Source: an uncultured Clostridia bacterium | GTDB taxonomy: Bacteria; Bacillota; Clostridia; Christensenellales; Aristaeellaceae | Reading direction: 5' to 3' | DNA: 64,000 nt | Assembly: GCA_934631025.1 (NCBI GenBank) | Contig: CAKTXR010000006.1 | Coordinates: 1 to 64,000 of the forward strand | Shown: piece after piece, positions 8,465 to 16,843 of the stretch | Layout: each line of letters opens with the position of its first letter | Position numbering within the stretch: the first letter of the stretch is position 1 | The notes under the pieces: model-generated | What the model was told of the DNA's origin: nothing | Seen by the model: the letters and a program-made list of their open reading frames with translations, nothing else | Databases searched by the model: none | Position numbers and translations under genes: made by a program

Positions 8465-8542
8465 AGCACACTGATGTAAATTGCCCAGAACCGGTTTTTG
8501 CGCCGCGTCATATGATTTAACGGGGGATTGCTGGGGAAGTGC

Positions 8543-8572
8543 TTGACGCAGGCGGCATAGACCCCGTATAAT
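8543..8572 (+). promoter_or_regulatory. Promoter of aspartate kinase
   Basis: TTGACG (8543-8548) and TATAAT (8567-8572) have an 18-bp spacer. The predicted leader is only about 50 nt, leaving no room for a lysine riboswitch. Confidence 0.75.
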
Positions 8573-8626
8573 TATTCGAGTTATTGCCGTATACACCGAC
8601 GCGGCGAGTGGAGGTTGTTGTCAGCT

Positions 8627-9940
8627 ATGGGACTTAAAGTTGCAAAATTCGGCGGTTCGTCGCTGTCCGACGCCGATCAGTTCAGGAAAGTTAAGGATAT
8701 TCTTCTGTCCGATCCCGACAGGCGCTTTGTCGTGCCCTCCGCGCCGGGCCGCCGGTTCAAGGAAGACGACAAGGTGACCGATCTGCTCTATCGCTGCTTC
8801 AAGCTGGCGCAGACCGGCCAGAGCTATTCGGAGTGCTTCAGCCGGATCGTCACACGCTATTGCGACATCATCCGCGATCTGGGCATCGATCTCGACCTGC
8901 TGCCCGCGCTGCACGAGGCTGAAAAGGAAATCGCACGCTCGGACAATCCCGATTACGCGGCCAGCCGCGGCGAATACTTCAACGGCCTGATTCTGGCCAG
9001 CTATCTGGGCTGGGACTTTATCGACGCGGCCGAGGTCGTCCGGTTTGACCGACAGGGCGTTTTCGCGCCCGAATGGACGAACGAGGTGCTTTCCGAGCGC
9101 CTTTCCCGCCATGAGCACGCGGTCATTCCCGGCTTTTACGGCGCGATGCCCTCGGGCGAGATCAAGACGTTCTCCCGCGGCGGCTCGGACATCACCGGCG
9201 CGATCGTCTCCCGCGCGGCGAAGGCCACGCTGTATGAAAACTGGACGGACGTATCCGGCTTCATGATGGCCGATCCGCGCATCATCGACAATCCCCGCTC
9301 GATCGACAAGCTGACCTACCGCGAGCTGCGCGAATTGTCCTACATGGGCGCGACCGTGCTGCACGAGGACGCAATCTTCCCCGTGCGCAAGGCGGGCATC
9401 CCCACCAACATCCGCAATACCAACGATCCCTCGCATCCGGGCACGATGATCGTGCTCACGCCCGACGATATTGAAAACGAGCGCACCATCACCGGCATCG
9501 CGGGGCACAAGAATTTCACGCTCCTGTCGATCGACAAGGCCATGATGAACAGCGAGCTGGGCTTCGGCCGCCGCGTGCTGGGCGTGCTGGAAGGGCTGGA
9601 CATCTCCTTTGAGCATCTGCCCACCGGCATCGACACCATGAGCGTGGTCATCGCCGACAGCGAAATCGAAAGCCACAAGAGCGAGATCATCGAGCGCATC
9701 GAGGAGGCCTGCCATCCCGATTCCATCGAGTTCACCAGCGGCGTGGCGCTCATCGCCACCGTGGGACGCGGCATGGTCAACAAGCGCGGCACCGCGTCGC
9801 GCCTGTTCCGCGCGCTGGCCGTGGCCGACATCAACATCCGCATGATCGATCAGGGCTCGAGCGAGCTGAACATCATCGTGGGCGTGGACGGCAAGGACTT
9901 TGAGCGCGCCGTCAGCGCCATCTACTATGAATTTGTATAA
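8627..9940 (+). CDS. lysC: Aspartate kinase
   Basis: Aspartate kinase phosphorylates L-aspartate, the first step to lysine, methionine and threonine. The N terminus KVAKFGGSSLSDADQF holds the family KFGGSS nucleotide/aspartate motif. FSRGGSDITGAIVSRA and YENWTDVSGFMMADPR are the conserved kinase segments. Two C-terminal ACT domains (from about residue 285, e.g. ATVGRGMVNKRGTASRLFRAL) indicate feedback control by an amino acid. The ATG at 8627 is chosen because the protein then begins right at the conserved strand. GGAGG at 8610-8614 is a little far away, so TTG at 8618 is an alternative. It is monocistronic, with a strong terminator after it. Confidence 0.95.
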   Translation: MGLKVAKFGGSSLSDADQFRKVKDILLSDPDRRFVVPSAPGRRFKEDDKVTDLLYRCFKLAQTGQSYSECFSRIVTRYCDIIRDLGIDLDLLPALHEAEKEIARSDNPDYAASRGEYFNGLILASYLGWDFIDAAEVVRFDRQGVFAPEWTNEVLSERLSRHEHAVIPGFYGAMPSGEIKTFSRGGSDITGAIVSRAAKATLYENWTDVSGFMMADPRIIDNPRSIDKLTYRELRELSYMGATVLHEDAIFPVRKAGIPTNIRNTNDPSHPGTMIVLTPDDIENERTITGIAGHKNFTLLSIDKAMMNSELGFGRRVLGVLEGLDISFEHLPTGIDTMSVVIADSEIESHKSEIIERIEEACHPDSIEFTSGVALIATVGRGMVNKRGTASRLFRALAVADINIRMIDQGSSELNIIVGVDGKDFERAVSAIYYEFV

Positions 9941-9954
9941 CGTCCCTGTCAGCC

Positions 9955-9984
9955 GGCCGGAAGCAGCTTCCGGCCGCTTTTTTT
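9955..9984 (+). terminator. Terminator of aspartate kinase
   Basis: A perfect 9-bp stem GGCCGGAAG/CTTCCGGCC has a 3-nt loop and is followed by seven T residues (9978-9984). The T-run overlaps the stop codon of the convergent radC-like gene. Confidence 0.92.
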
Positions 9985-10678
9985 ATGCCTCTTCATCGCC
10001 GGCCTTCTCAACCCAGCGGCTGTAGGGCACGGCCTTCGCGCCGGAATTTGTCCAGACGCTCTCGGGAATATAGTGCATGCGCCGCAGGCTGACGATCCTG
10101 CCCCGCGCCGCCAGCAGATGATCGAGCATGGCGACGTTGATCTTGTCCAGATCCTTTATGGAAGCGGCGGTTGAGGAAACGTCCGCCTCGCTGAAATACA
10201 TCCTGCCCGCGGGGTGATTGTGACAGAATATCACCGCGCCGGATTGAACGCGCAGCGCGCTTTCCATGACCAGACGCGGCGGCACGCTCGCCTCGATCAT
10301 CGAGCCGCTGGACAGCAGACGCGCTTCGATCAGCCGGAAATCATCGTCCAGGCACAGCATGAACAACTGCTCATGCCGAACGCCCGTATACAGCGCGCGG
10401 ACATAGCGCGCCGCCGCATCGAGACAATCCAGCTTCGGACTGTCGCCGCACTGATCCATCCGGCAGCGGCGCACAATGCGCGGCAGTTCCGACAGCAGCT
10501 CGGCCTGCGCGCCGGAAAGATGCCCCGCCCGCATCAGCAGAGCCGGCGGAAACGACGCCATGCCGCTGAGCGAGCCGCAGCGTTCGAGCAGCGCCCGGGC
10601 GTCCTCCACGTCCAGTTCGCCCCGGGAGAGCGTCGAGAGAAATCGAGTGAGAATAACGAGTTCCTGCTGTTGATCCAT
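9983..10678 (-). CDS. radC: RadC/JAB-domain protein
   Basis: The 231-residue protein has the RadC layout. A helical N-terminal region is followed by a JAB/MPN-like metallo-domain with the complete zinc motif HNHPAGRMYFSEAD (H-x-H-P-x-G, S, D). RadC proteins are named for a reported DNA-repair phenotype, but the biochemical role is unsettled. The N-terminal helix-hairpin-helix usual in RadC looks divergent. GGTGTACCGGTT precedes the ATG without an ideal ribosome binding site. It is monocistronic and convergent with lysC. Confidence 0.85.
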   Translation of the reverse strand: MDQQQELVILTRFLSTLSRGELDVEDARALLERCGSLSGMASFPPALLMRAGHLSGAQAELLSELPRIVRRCRMDQCGDSPKLDCLDAAARYVRALYTGVRHEQLFMLCLDDDFRLIEARLLSSGSMIEASVPPRLVMESALRVQSGAVIFCHNHPAGRMYFSEADVSSTAASIKDLDKINVAMLDHLLAARGRIVSLRRMHYIPESVWTNSGAKAVPYSRWVEKAGDEEA

Positions 10679-10766
10679 AACCGGTACACCTCATTTAATA
10701 ATTCGATTCGCGCGCGAATTTTCCTCTCTGCAATGAGGATATTTTGCTTTTTAATCGCGCTCTGAT

Positions 10767-10776
10767 ATGCTATAAT
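10767..10776 (+). promoter_or_regulatory. Extended -10 promoter of the hydroxyacid dehydrogenase operon
   Basis: TGCTATAAT forms an extended -10 element (TG-n-TATAAT, hexamer 10771-10776) 77 bp before the ATG. The -35 region is T-rich but has no clear hexamer. Confidence 0.5.
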
Positions 10777-10853
10777 AAACGCGGCGGCTGAAAACGCCGC
10801 ATTGAACGGCAAAAAGCAGCGCATGAAGGCGCACTAAAGAAAGGTGATCGACA

Positions 10854-11858
10854 ATGATTAAGGCCGCGTTCCTGAACGAAACGCCCGATACCCTCCGCCG
10901 CGTCTATGCCGAAAAGCAGATGACGCGTCTCAATAAGCTGGTTCAGCTCTATCCGACCGTCATAACCTCCGTCGCCGAAGCGCGCGCCGCCAAAGACGCG
11001 CTGAGGGACGTGGAGGTCGTGTTCTCCACCTGGGGCATGCCCGCCATGACCGAAGCGGAAATTAAGGAATGCTTCCCGGCGCTCAAGGCCGTGTTTTACG
11101 GCGCGGGCAGCGTGCAGAATTTCGCGCGGCCGTTCCTGAACGCCGGCGTGCGCGTCTACAGCGCCTGGCAGGCCAACGCGGTGCCGGTGGTGCAGTACGC
11201 CTTCGCGCAGATCCTGCTGGCCACGAAGGGCTATTTCCGCGTGCAGCCCCTGACGCGCGCCAACCGCGACGCGGGGCATAAGCTGTTCGAAAACTATCCG
11301 GGCAATTACGACGTGAAGATCGGCCTGCTGGGCTGCGGCGCGATCGGCAGCCGTCTGGCCGAGATGCTCAGGCAGATCGACTGCGAGGTGCTGGTGTTCG
11401 ATCCCTTCCTGAGCGAGGAGCGCGCCGAAAAACTGCACGTCAAAAAGGCTGAAATGGCCGAAATCTTCGCCGAGTGCGACGTGATCTCCAACCATCTGGC
11501 CAACCTGCCCGCCACCGTAGGCATCATAAAGCGCGACTGCTTCCTGTCCATGAAGCCCTACGCCACGTTCATCAACACCGGCCGCGGCCCGCAGCTGGAC
11601 GAGAAGGATCTCTACGACGCGCTGACGAGCGTGCCCACCCGCACGGCGCTGCTGGACGTGATGACCAACGAAGGCCATTCAAACGAAAATCCCTTGAATG
11701 CGCTGGAGAACTGCTTCATCACGCCCCATATCGCCGGTTCGAGCGGCCTTGAGGTGCGGCGCATGGCCGAATACATGATGGACGCCTTCGAGCTGTACGA
11801 AAAGGGCGAAAAGTGCAATTACGAAGTCTCTCTGACCATGCTGGAGACCATGGCGTAA
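10854..11858 (+). CDS. D-isomer-specific 2-hydroxyacid dehydrogenase family protein
   Basis: The 334-residue protein has the NAD-binding Rossmann signature GLLGCGAIGSRLAEML (~residues 155-170) and the downstream block FINTGRGPQLDEKDLYDAL. It also has the catalytic His segment ITPHIAGSSGLE. The N-terminal substrate domain is atypical (VFSTWGMPAMTEAEI), as in hydroxyacid dehydrogenases of sugar-metabolism loci. Substrate cannot be assigned. AAAGGTGATC precedes the ATG. The exonuclease gene begins 20 bp after its stop, so the two are co-transcribed. Confidence 0.88.
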   Translation: MIKAAFLNETPDTLRRVYAEKQMTRLNKLVQLYPTVITSVAEARAAKDALRDVEVVFSTWGMPAMTEAEIKECFPALKAVFYGAGSVQNFARPFLNAGVRVYSAWQANAVPVVQYAFAQILLATKGYFRVQPLTRANRDAGHKLFENYPGNYDVKIGLLGCGAIGSRLAEMLRQIDCEVLVFDPFLSEERAEKLHVKKAEMAEIFAECDVISNHLANLPATVGIIKRDCFLSMKPYATFINTGRGPQLDEKDLYDALTSVPTRTALLDVMTNEGHSNENPLNALENCFITPHIAGSSGLEVRRMAEYMMDAFELYEKGEKCNYEVSLTMLETMA

Positions 11859-11878
11859 ACAGCCGATGCGAGGAACAC

Positions 11879-12463
11879 ATGAAGATAATCTGCTTTGACA
11901 CGGAAGCGACCGATCTCACGCCCGGCCAGATCTGCCAGCTCTCCTATCTGATGATCGAGGACGGAGCCGTCACGGGCAAGAATATGTATTTCGCGGTGGA
12001 CGAAATGAGCGAGGGCGCGCAGGAGGTTCACGGCATGAGCATCGAGGATCTGGACGAGCTGTCCGGCGGCGATCGCTTTGAGGACCGTGTGGACGAAATC
12101 TTCGCCGATTTCTCGGGCTGCGGCCTGCTGGTGGGGCACAACGTCGCGGCGGACGACCGCTATATCCGCGTGGAGTTTGAGCGCTGCGGCCTGAACCTGG
12201 GCAAGAAAAAGACCTTCTGCACGATGAACTATTTCACCGGCGTGATGAACATGAAGCGGCGCGTCAACATCGGCCGCCCCAAGCCGCCCAAGCTGGAGGA
12301 GCTGGCCGAATACTACGGCCTGACTCCCGAATTCATCGCTGAAAAGTCCAACGAATGGTTCGGCGGCGGCGGCGCGGCGCACGATTCCCGCTACGACACG
12401 GCGGCCACATGGCTGTGCGTGCTCGAGGCGACGAAAAAAGGCGATCTGCGCGGCGTGATCTGA
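11879..12463 (+). CDS. DEDDh 3'-5' exonuclease (DnaQ-like)
   Basis: The 194-residue product has all DEDDh landmarks: FDTEATDL (Exo I Asp/Glu), GHNVAADDRYI (Exo II) and HDSRYDTAAT (Exo III, His and Asp). It thus resembles the proofreading exonuclease fold of DnaQ/PolC without a polymerase. The LSYLMIEDG strand after Exo I is also typical. GAGGAA precedes the ATG at 11879; an upstream in-frame extension exists but would overlap the dehydrogenase. Function is probably DNA or RNA end trimming, not further specified. Confidence 0.85.
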   Translation: MKIICFDTEATDLTPGQICQLSYLMIEDGAVTGKNMYFAVDEMSEGAQEVHGMSIEDLDELSGGDRFEDRVDEIFADFSGCGLLVGHNVAADDRYIRVEFERCGLNLGKKKTFCTMNYFTGVMNMKRRVNIGRPKPPKLEELAEYYGLTPEFIAEKSNEWFGGGGAAHDSRYDTAATWLCVLEATKKGDLRGVI

Positions 12464-12477
12464 CAAAATTTCCTTTC

Positions 12478-12515
12478 AGCGCTGCATATCCTGCTGTGAT
12501 ATGCAGCGCTTTTTT
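12478..12515 (+). terminator. Terminator after the exonuclease gene
   Basis: A 13-bp perfect stem (12478-12490 with 12498-12510), 7-nt loop, then T5. Confidence 0.92.
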
Positions 12516-12535
12516 GTCACGCCGATAAAAAGCGC

Positions 12536-12565
12536 TTGCCTTCCGGTGCGGCTGTCCTGTATAAT
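12536..12565 (+). promoter_or_regulatory. Promoter of the unknown gene at 12606
   Basis: TTGCCT (12536-12541) and TATAAT (12560-12565) with an 18-bp spacer, 40 bp before the ATG. Confidence 0.7.
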
Positions 12566-12605
12566 GAAGGCGCAATGAGAAATTTTATTGGTTGGAGGTC
12601 TGGTT

Positions 12606-13178
12606 ATGAAGGTTGATTTTTCGCGCGGCCAGTGGGACAACGCGCCCCTGACCTACGCCTATTCCTTCCGCTTTTCGGAAACGCCCGTGTTCGTGCAGGA
12701 GGACGACTGCATCGTCAATCGGAAGAACGACGCGTTCGAGCAGGGCTTTGACAACGTGACGCTCATGGCAGAGCAGCCCTGCGCGACCGGCGCAGCCATC
12801 TCAGCCACCTGCGCGTTCGAGGCCTACGGCGCGCCGCTGTTCGTGATCGCCGAGAAGCTGCATCGCTGCTCGGACGGCGCGCTGCGCTACGGAAACTACA
12901 TGGAGGTTGTGCTCTACGAAAACGGCGTGAACGTCTGGCGCATGAGGATGAACGACGGCAAGGTCACATGGGTCAAGCTGCTGGGCGCGCAGTTCCCCGT
13001 CTCGGCGGGCGAAAGGCATACGTTCTCCACGCGCGTGACGAAAACCGGCCTGGAGATCGAAGCCTGCGGCCGGAAATTCACGCTCTACGTCGAGGATATA
13101 TATCCCTCGTTCTATCTGGGCGTCAGCGCCTGCGAGCAGATCGATCGCTTTTACGATATGGAAATCACGCAGGCTTGA
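12606..13178 (+). CDS. Unknown protein, probable beta-sandwich (concanavalin/DUF1080-like)
   Basis: The 190-residue protein has no signal peptide or membrane helix. Its alternating hydrophobic pattern and segments such as YGNYMEVVLYENGVNVWRM and TFSTRVTKTGLEIEACGRKF resemble the beta-sandwich of 3-keto-disaccharide hydrolase or laminin-G-like folds, which recognise carbohydrates. This is a fold guess only. GGAGGT at 12593-12598 supports the ATG at 12606. It is monocistronic between its own promoter and terminator. Confidence 0.6.
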   Translation: MKVDFSRGQWDNAPLTYAYSFRFSETPVFVQEDDCIVNRKNDAFEQGFDNVTLMAEQPCATGAAISATCAFEAYGAPLFVIAEKLHRCSDGALRYGNYMEVVLYENGVNVWRMRMNDGKVTWVKLLGAQFPVSAGERHTFSTRVTKTGLEIEACGRKFTLYVEDIYPSFYLGVSACEQIDRFYDMEITQA

Positions 13179-13201
13179 GCGCGTTTTTCGGGCCTGCGAA
13201 A

Positions 13202-13237
13202 AGGAGCCGTTTCCTCTTTAAGGAACGGCTCCTCTTT
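13202..13237 (+). terminator. Terminator after the beta-sandwich gene
   Basis: AGGAGCCGTT (13202-13211) pairs with AACGGCTCCT (13224-13233) and is followed by CTTTTG. It runs to within 3 nt of the convergent regulator stop. Confidence 0.8.
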
Positions 13238-13239
13238 TG

Positions 13240-14451
13240 TCATCGCAGCATATACTGCCGCAGCGCCCGGCGGCTTGTAATGCCCAGCTTTTCATAGGTC
13301 ATAGCGATCAGCTTTTTGATATAGCTCACCGACACGTCCAGATGCCGCGCGATCTCCTGATAACTCCAGCCCCTGGAGACCAGCATGGCGATGGTGAACT
13401 CCATCGTCGTCAGATTGTCGGCAACCATCTCGCTCGTTTTGGGATTGTGAATGCGCCGCCAGCCCGCGCTGAATTTGTAGGTGATCTCGATGACACGCTC
13501 ATAGCCCGTCGGATCGTCCCGCCGCAGACAGGCCTCGACCAGCCCCTGCAGCAGGCCGTGATGCTCGCCGAAGCCTTCGATCAGGCCGTCGGGGCGTGCC
13601 TGCCCCCACGCGCTCATGAAATAGCGCCGCGCCTCGTCCACCCGGCGCAGGTTCATCAGATTGATGGCCGCGATCAGCTTGAGATAGATCGACGCGATGG
13701 GATATACGCGCGAGCCGAGCGCCAGCGCCGCTTCAGCCAGCCCCAGCGACCGCTCGTAATTGCCGTCCAGATAGGCTCTGTGCGCCATGGCATAGCACAC
13801 GAACAGCCGCAGTCCTTCCGGCAGTGCTGACAGCGGCGGCACGGGCGCGTCGTTCGGCGGCGAGGGCAGATGGAACAGCGTCTCGACGATCAGCCGCATG
13901 ACGCGCGTCAGAACGTCGTCGTCCGGCCGCGCCGCGCCGATCATGCCGAACGCCTGCCGCGCCGCTTCAAAGCGCCCGACGGCCACATTGGCATAGCAGG
14001 AGATCAGCGCCGCCGACAACGACAGCGCCCTGTCGCAATGCCCCAGATAGGGCGCGGCCGCCCTGAGCGCTTCGTCGTGCCGCCCCCGGAAATAGTCGTA
14101 TTCCGCCAGCGCAATGCCGCGCGTGTCCGGATCGTCCATGGCTTCGATCGCTGCCATGCACGTTCCTGGCTCGAAGGCCGTCGAAAGCAGCGGCATGGGG
14201 ACGCGCGGCGCAGGCTCTGGCAGAGGTTCGCTCTCCGGCTCGGTACTCTCCTCCGCTTCGACCGTCTCGGCGGCTTCGAGCGTTTCGGCCGCTTCCTCTT
14301 TTTCATCCTCTGGCACATCTACGGGGATCATCCAGTCGCGCCCCACCTTGCGCGCACCGGCCAGCTGACCGCTCTTCGCCCAGAGCTGAATCGTCCTCTC
14401 CGTCACGCCCAGGCGCAGCGCCGCCTGATGGACTGTTTCATAACTTGTCAT
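13240..14451 (-). CDS. Two-HTH regulator: N-terminal excisionase/MerR-like HTH and C-terminal LuxR-type HTH
   Basis: The 403-residue protein starts with a MerR/excisionase-like DNA-binding motif (TVHQAALRLGVTERTIQLWAKSGQLAGARKVGRDWMIP). A Glu/Ala/Pro-rich acidic linker (~50-88) follows. A helical middle with TPR-like repeats (~90-320) may sense a ligand or partner. The C terminus has a LuxR/GerE HTH (WSYQEIARHLDVSVSYIKKLI, then YEKLGITSRRALRQYML). No phosphorylatable receiver is seen, so it is not a classic response regulator. It lies downstream of the two esterase genes on the same strand and may control them, which is inference. Confidence 0.8.
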   Translation of the reverse strand: MTSYETVHQAALRLGVTERTIQLWAKSGQLAGARKVGRDWMIPVDVPEDEKEEAAETLEAAETVEAEESTEPESEPLPEPAPRVPMPLLSTAFEPGTCMAAIEAMDDPDTRGIALAEYDYFRGRHDEALRAAAPYLGHCDRALSLSAALISCYANVAVGRFEAARQAFGMIGAARPDDDVLTRVMRLIVETLFHLPSPPNDAPVPPLSALPEGLRLFVCYAMAHRAYLDGNYERSLGLAEAALALGSRVYPIASIYLKLIAAINLMNLRRVDEARRYFMSAWGQARPDGLIEGFGEHHGLLQGLVEACLRRDDPTGYERVIEITYKFSAGWRRIHNPKTSEMVADNLTTMEFTIAMLVSRGWSYQEIARHLDVSVSYIKKLIAMTYEKLGITSRRALRQYMLR

Positions 14452-14509
14452 GCTTCTTTTATCCTTTTATTGACGTTCATCCCGCGCGTTTATCGCCGCA
14501 TGCTGAAAG

Positions 14510-14538
14510 CAGAGCCGAAAGCGGCGCTTCCGGCTCTG
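14510..14538 (-). terminator. Terminator-like hairpin after the esterase pair
   Basis: CAGAGCCG (14510-14517) pairs with CGGCTCTG (14531-14538), with extra pairing in the loop. On the minus strand CTTTC follows, a weak U-tract. Confidence 0.5.
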
Positions 14539-14547
14539 TCTCTCTGT

Positions 14548-15354
14548 TCAGTTGCGGATATTGGAGACCGGCTTCAGGCCGATGAAGCGCAGGAAATGCT
14601 GGATGTGCTCGTCCCAGTATTCCCAGGTGTGCGCGCCGGGATCCTCCTCGTAGGTGTAATCGAAGGGATTGCCGGGGAGGGACTGGAAGAAATCGCGCGT
14701 GGCGTGCGCGTTCTCCAGCAGGAAATCGCTCGCGCCGGTGGAATGATAGATGCGCGGCGCGGGCAGCCCCTGCTCGACGATTTTGCGCGCATTGCCGAAG
14801 GGATCCTCCTCCGTGCCTTCGAGATTGCGGTCGCCGTAGATCATGTTATGGCGGCGCTTTCCGGCCTCGGACGTCTCGACGGACGCGCGGCGGTTGCTCG
14901 CGCCGGCGCTCAGGCAGCCGATGGCCGCGTAATTGTTCGGGTTGGCCAGGCCGATCTTCATGCAGCCCGCGCCGCCCATGGACAGACCGGCGATGAAGTT
15001 GTCCTCCCGCTTATCGGAGAGCGGGAAGAAATAGCGCATCTTTTCGGGCAGCTCCTGCGCCACATAGTCGTAAAAGCGTCGGCCGTGCGCCATGTTGGCG
15101 TAGCCGGAGAGCTGAACGGCGGGCATGACCACCGCCAGCCCCAGCGGCGCGGCATAGCGCTCGATGGACGTGCGGCGCTGCCAGATGGTGTGGTCGTCGG
15201 ACGCGCCGTGCAGCAGCCACAGCGTGGGGTGCCTGTCGCCCTGAACGCCCGCGGCCATGCCGATCTGTCCGCTCGCCGTCTGCGGCAGGATCACGTCGCA
15301 CTGGACGGCCATGCCCAGACATTCGGAGAAAAAGCCAATGTGAATAAGCGCCAT
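14548..15354 (-). CDS. Alpha/beta-hydrolase esterase (esterase D / tributyrin esterase family)
   Basis: The 268-residue enzyme has the PF00756 fold. The nucleophile elbow GLSMGGAGCMKIGL carries the catalytic Ser. Asp (GASDFLLEN) and His (GAHTWEYWDEH) complete the triad. The LWLLHGASDDHTIW segment supplies the oxyanion region. There is no signal peptide, so the enzyme is cytoplasmic. It follows a paralogous esterase by 18 bp and aligns with it along the whole length, indicating tandem duplication. Likely substrates are acyl or feruloyl/acetyl esters from glycans, but this cannot be read from sequence. Confidence 0.9.
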   Translation of the reverse strand: MALIHIGFFSECLGMAVQCDVILPQTASGQIGMAAGVQGDRHPTLWLLHGASDDHTIWQRRTSIERYAAPLGLAVVMPAVQLSGYANMAHGRRFYDYVAQELPEKMRYFFPLSDKREDNFIAGLSMGGAGCMKIGLANPNNYAAIGCLSAGASNRRASVETSEAGKRRHNMIYGDRNLEGTEEDPFGNARKIVEQGLPAPRIYHSTGASDFLLENAHATRDFFQSLPGNPFDYTYEEDPGAHTWEYWDEHIQHFLRFIGLKPVSNIRN

Positions 15355-15372
15355 ATCTGTTTCCTCCCTCTC

Positions 15373-16158
15373 CTATCGGCCGAGCGGCAGCCAGCTCAGT
15401 ATGGACTGGATCTTCTGATCCCAGCAGCCCCAGTTGTGATTGCCGGTCGATTCCTCATATGTGAGATCATAATGAAGCGCCTTCAGATGATCGCGCATAC
15501 GCACGTTTTCCTTATAGAGGAAGTCCTCCGTGCCGCACCACATATACATCTTCGGCTTCGGCCGGTCGCTCGCGGCCAGCTTTTCGGCGGCGGCGAAGAG
15601 GTCGTTCTCGCTGCCGGCCACCTGATCGGCCGGGCCGAACACGTCGTAGAACAGACCCTCGTTGGAGAGGATCTTGTCGCGGCAGATTTCGCCCACGTCC
15701 AGCGCGCCGGAGAGCGAGGCGCAGCAGCTGAACGTCTCGGGGGCGAGCAGGCCGCACTTGAACGCGCCGTAGCCGCCCATCGACAGCCCCGCAGCGAAGG
15801 TGTCCTCGCGCCGGTCGCTCATCATCGGGAAGAAGCGGCGGCAGATTTCCGGCAGTTCCTGCGAGATGAACGTCCAGTACTTATAGCCGATGTACATATC
15901 GGTATACCAGCCCAGATGCGTCGTGGGCATGACCACCGCCAGTCCCTTGTCGGCCACATAGCGCTCGATGGACGTGCGCCGCTGCCAGATGGTGTGGTCG
16001 TCGCTCATGCCGTGCAGCAGATAGAGCGTGGGGCATTTGCCCTCCGCGCCGCGCCCCTCCATGCCGATCTGGCCGCGCGTCTTTTCGGGCAGTATGACGT
16101 CCATGGCCGTACACATCCCCAGCGCGTCCGAAAAAAAGTCAACGTGTAATAGTGCCAT
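15373..16158 (-). CDS. Alpha/beta-hydrolase esterase, paralog of the downstream gene
   Basis: The 261-residue enzyme shows the same architecture: LYLLHGMSDDHTIWQRRTSI, nucleophile GLSMGGYGAFKCGL, acid in CGTEDFLY and His in GNHNWGCWDQ. Starting at ATG 16158, it has GAGGAGGAAAG just upstream; an in-frame start 18 nt earlier would bury that site. It leads a two-esterase operon from the promoter at 16227-16255. The active-site surroundings differ between the copies (GYGAF against GAGCM), suggesting different acyl substrates. Confidence 0.9.
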   Translation of the reverse strand: MALLHVDFFSDALGMCTAMDVILPEKTRGQIGMEGRGAEGKCPTLYLLHGMSDDHTIWQRRTSIERYVADKGLAVVMPTTHLGWYTDMYIGYKYWTFISQELPEICRRFFPMMSDRREDTFAAGLSMGGYGAFKCGLLAPETFSCCASLSGALDVGEICRDKILSNEGLFYDVFGPADQVAGSENDLFAAAEKLAASDRPKPKMYMWCGTEDFLYKENVRMRDHLKALHYDLTYEESTGNHNWGCWDQKIQSILSWLPLGR

Positions 16159-16226
16159 TTTCTCTTTCCTCCTCACGGGTTTATCCGATCCGTGATCCGC
16201 GCGGCCCTTCCGCGCTCCTTTCCCTG

Positions 16227-16255
16227 ATTATAGCATAGCCGCCGCCTGCCGTCAA
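16227..16255 (-). promoter_or_regulatory. Promoter of the esterase operon
   Basis: On the minus strand TTGACG (16255-16250) and TATAAT (16232-16227) have a 17-bp spacer and a TG extension before the -10. It gives a leader of about 60 nt. Confidence 0.75.
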
Positions 16256-16303
16256 CGCGCGCGCCGTGCGTCAATCTTCATACAAATATATTTTCAAATG
16301 CGT

Positions 16304-16333
16304 TTGCAAAACCTACCAATGTGGTGTTATAAT
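16304..16333 (+). promoter_or_regulatory. Promoter of the Rrf2 regulator with an internal operator-like motif
   Basis: TTGCAA (16304-16309) and TATAAT (16328-16333) have an 18-bp spacer. Inside the spacer is CCTACCAATGTGGTGT (16312-16327), which matches the cysK operator at 11 of 16 positions (CCTACCnAnnTGGTnn). This suggests autoregulation by the Rrf2 protein. Confidence 0.65.
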
Positions 16334-16364
16334 AGGGAAGGACACTCAAAGGAGGACAAGCATC

Positions 16365-16790
16365 ATGATTTCAACGAAGGGCCGCTATTCCATTCGCATA
16401 CTGCTCGATCTGGCCGAGCACAGCGGCGGCGACTACGTTCCCATGCGCGAGGTGGCCGACCGGCAGGGCATCTCGCTCAAATATATCGAGCGGCTCATGC
16501 CCGCGCTCAAGGCCGCTGATTTCATCGACAGCGCGCACGGCATCGGCGGGGGCTACAGGCTCACGCGCGAGCCGGATCAGTACACGCTCTGGGAGATTCT
16601 GCGCATGGCCGAGGGCAGTCTTGCGCCGGTCGCCTGCCTTCAGGAGAGCACCGCGCCGTGCAGCCGCGCGCCGGAATGCCGCACGCTGCCCGTGTGGAAA
16701 AACTATTACGAGCTGACGAAGAACTACTTTTCCGGCATCACGCTGGCCGATTTGATGGACACGCCCGCCGCCGATAATTACGTCATCTGA
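16365..16790 (+). CDS. Rrf2-family transcriptional regulator, CymR/IscR-like
   Basis: The 141-residue protein opens with the Rrf2 signature ISTKGRYSIRILLDLAEH and has the winged helix VADRQGISLKYIERLMPAL with GIGGGYRLTREPDQYTLWEIL. Three Cys residues (in VACLQES, APCSRAPECRTLP) are spaced roughly as in [Fe-S]-binding IscR, but Cys-poor CymR proteins share the same fold, so the ligand is undecided. CymR represses cysteine synthesis with CysK as partner. A shared motif in this promoter and in the cysK promoter favours that role. AAAGGAGGAC at 16349-16358 fixes the start. Confidence 0.88.
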   Translation: MISTKGRYSIRILLDLAEHSGGDYVPMREVADRQGISLKYIERLMPALKAADFIDSAHGIGGGYRLTREPDQYTLWEILRMAEGSLAPVACLQESTAPCSRAPECRTLPVWKNYYELTKNYFSGITLADLMDTPAADNYVI

Positions 16791-16800
16791 CAGAAGAAAG

Positions 16801-16836
16801 CCGCGCTCCCGCCCGCCTGTGGGAGAGGGAACGCGG
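16801..16836. terminator. Terminator between rrf2 and the convergent rhodanese-TtcA gene
   Basis: CCGCG (16801-16805) pairs with CGCGG (16832-16836), with inner CTCCC/GGGAG pairing. A TATATTTTT tract follows on the plus strand. Confidence 0.6.
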
Positions 16837-16843
16837 TATATTT

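Noticed and set aside
8573..8626. Possible lysine riboswitch before aspartate kinase
   Set aside because: The distance from the predicted start site to the gene is only about 50 nt, too short for the aptamer.
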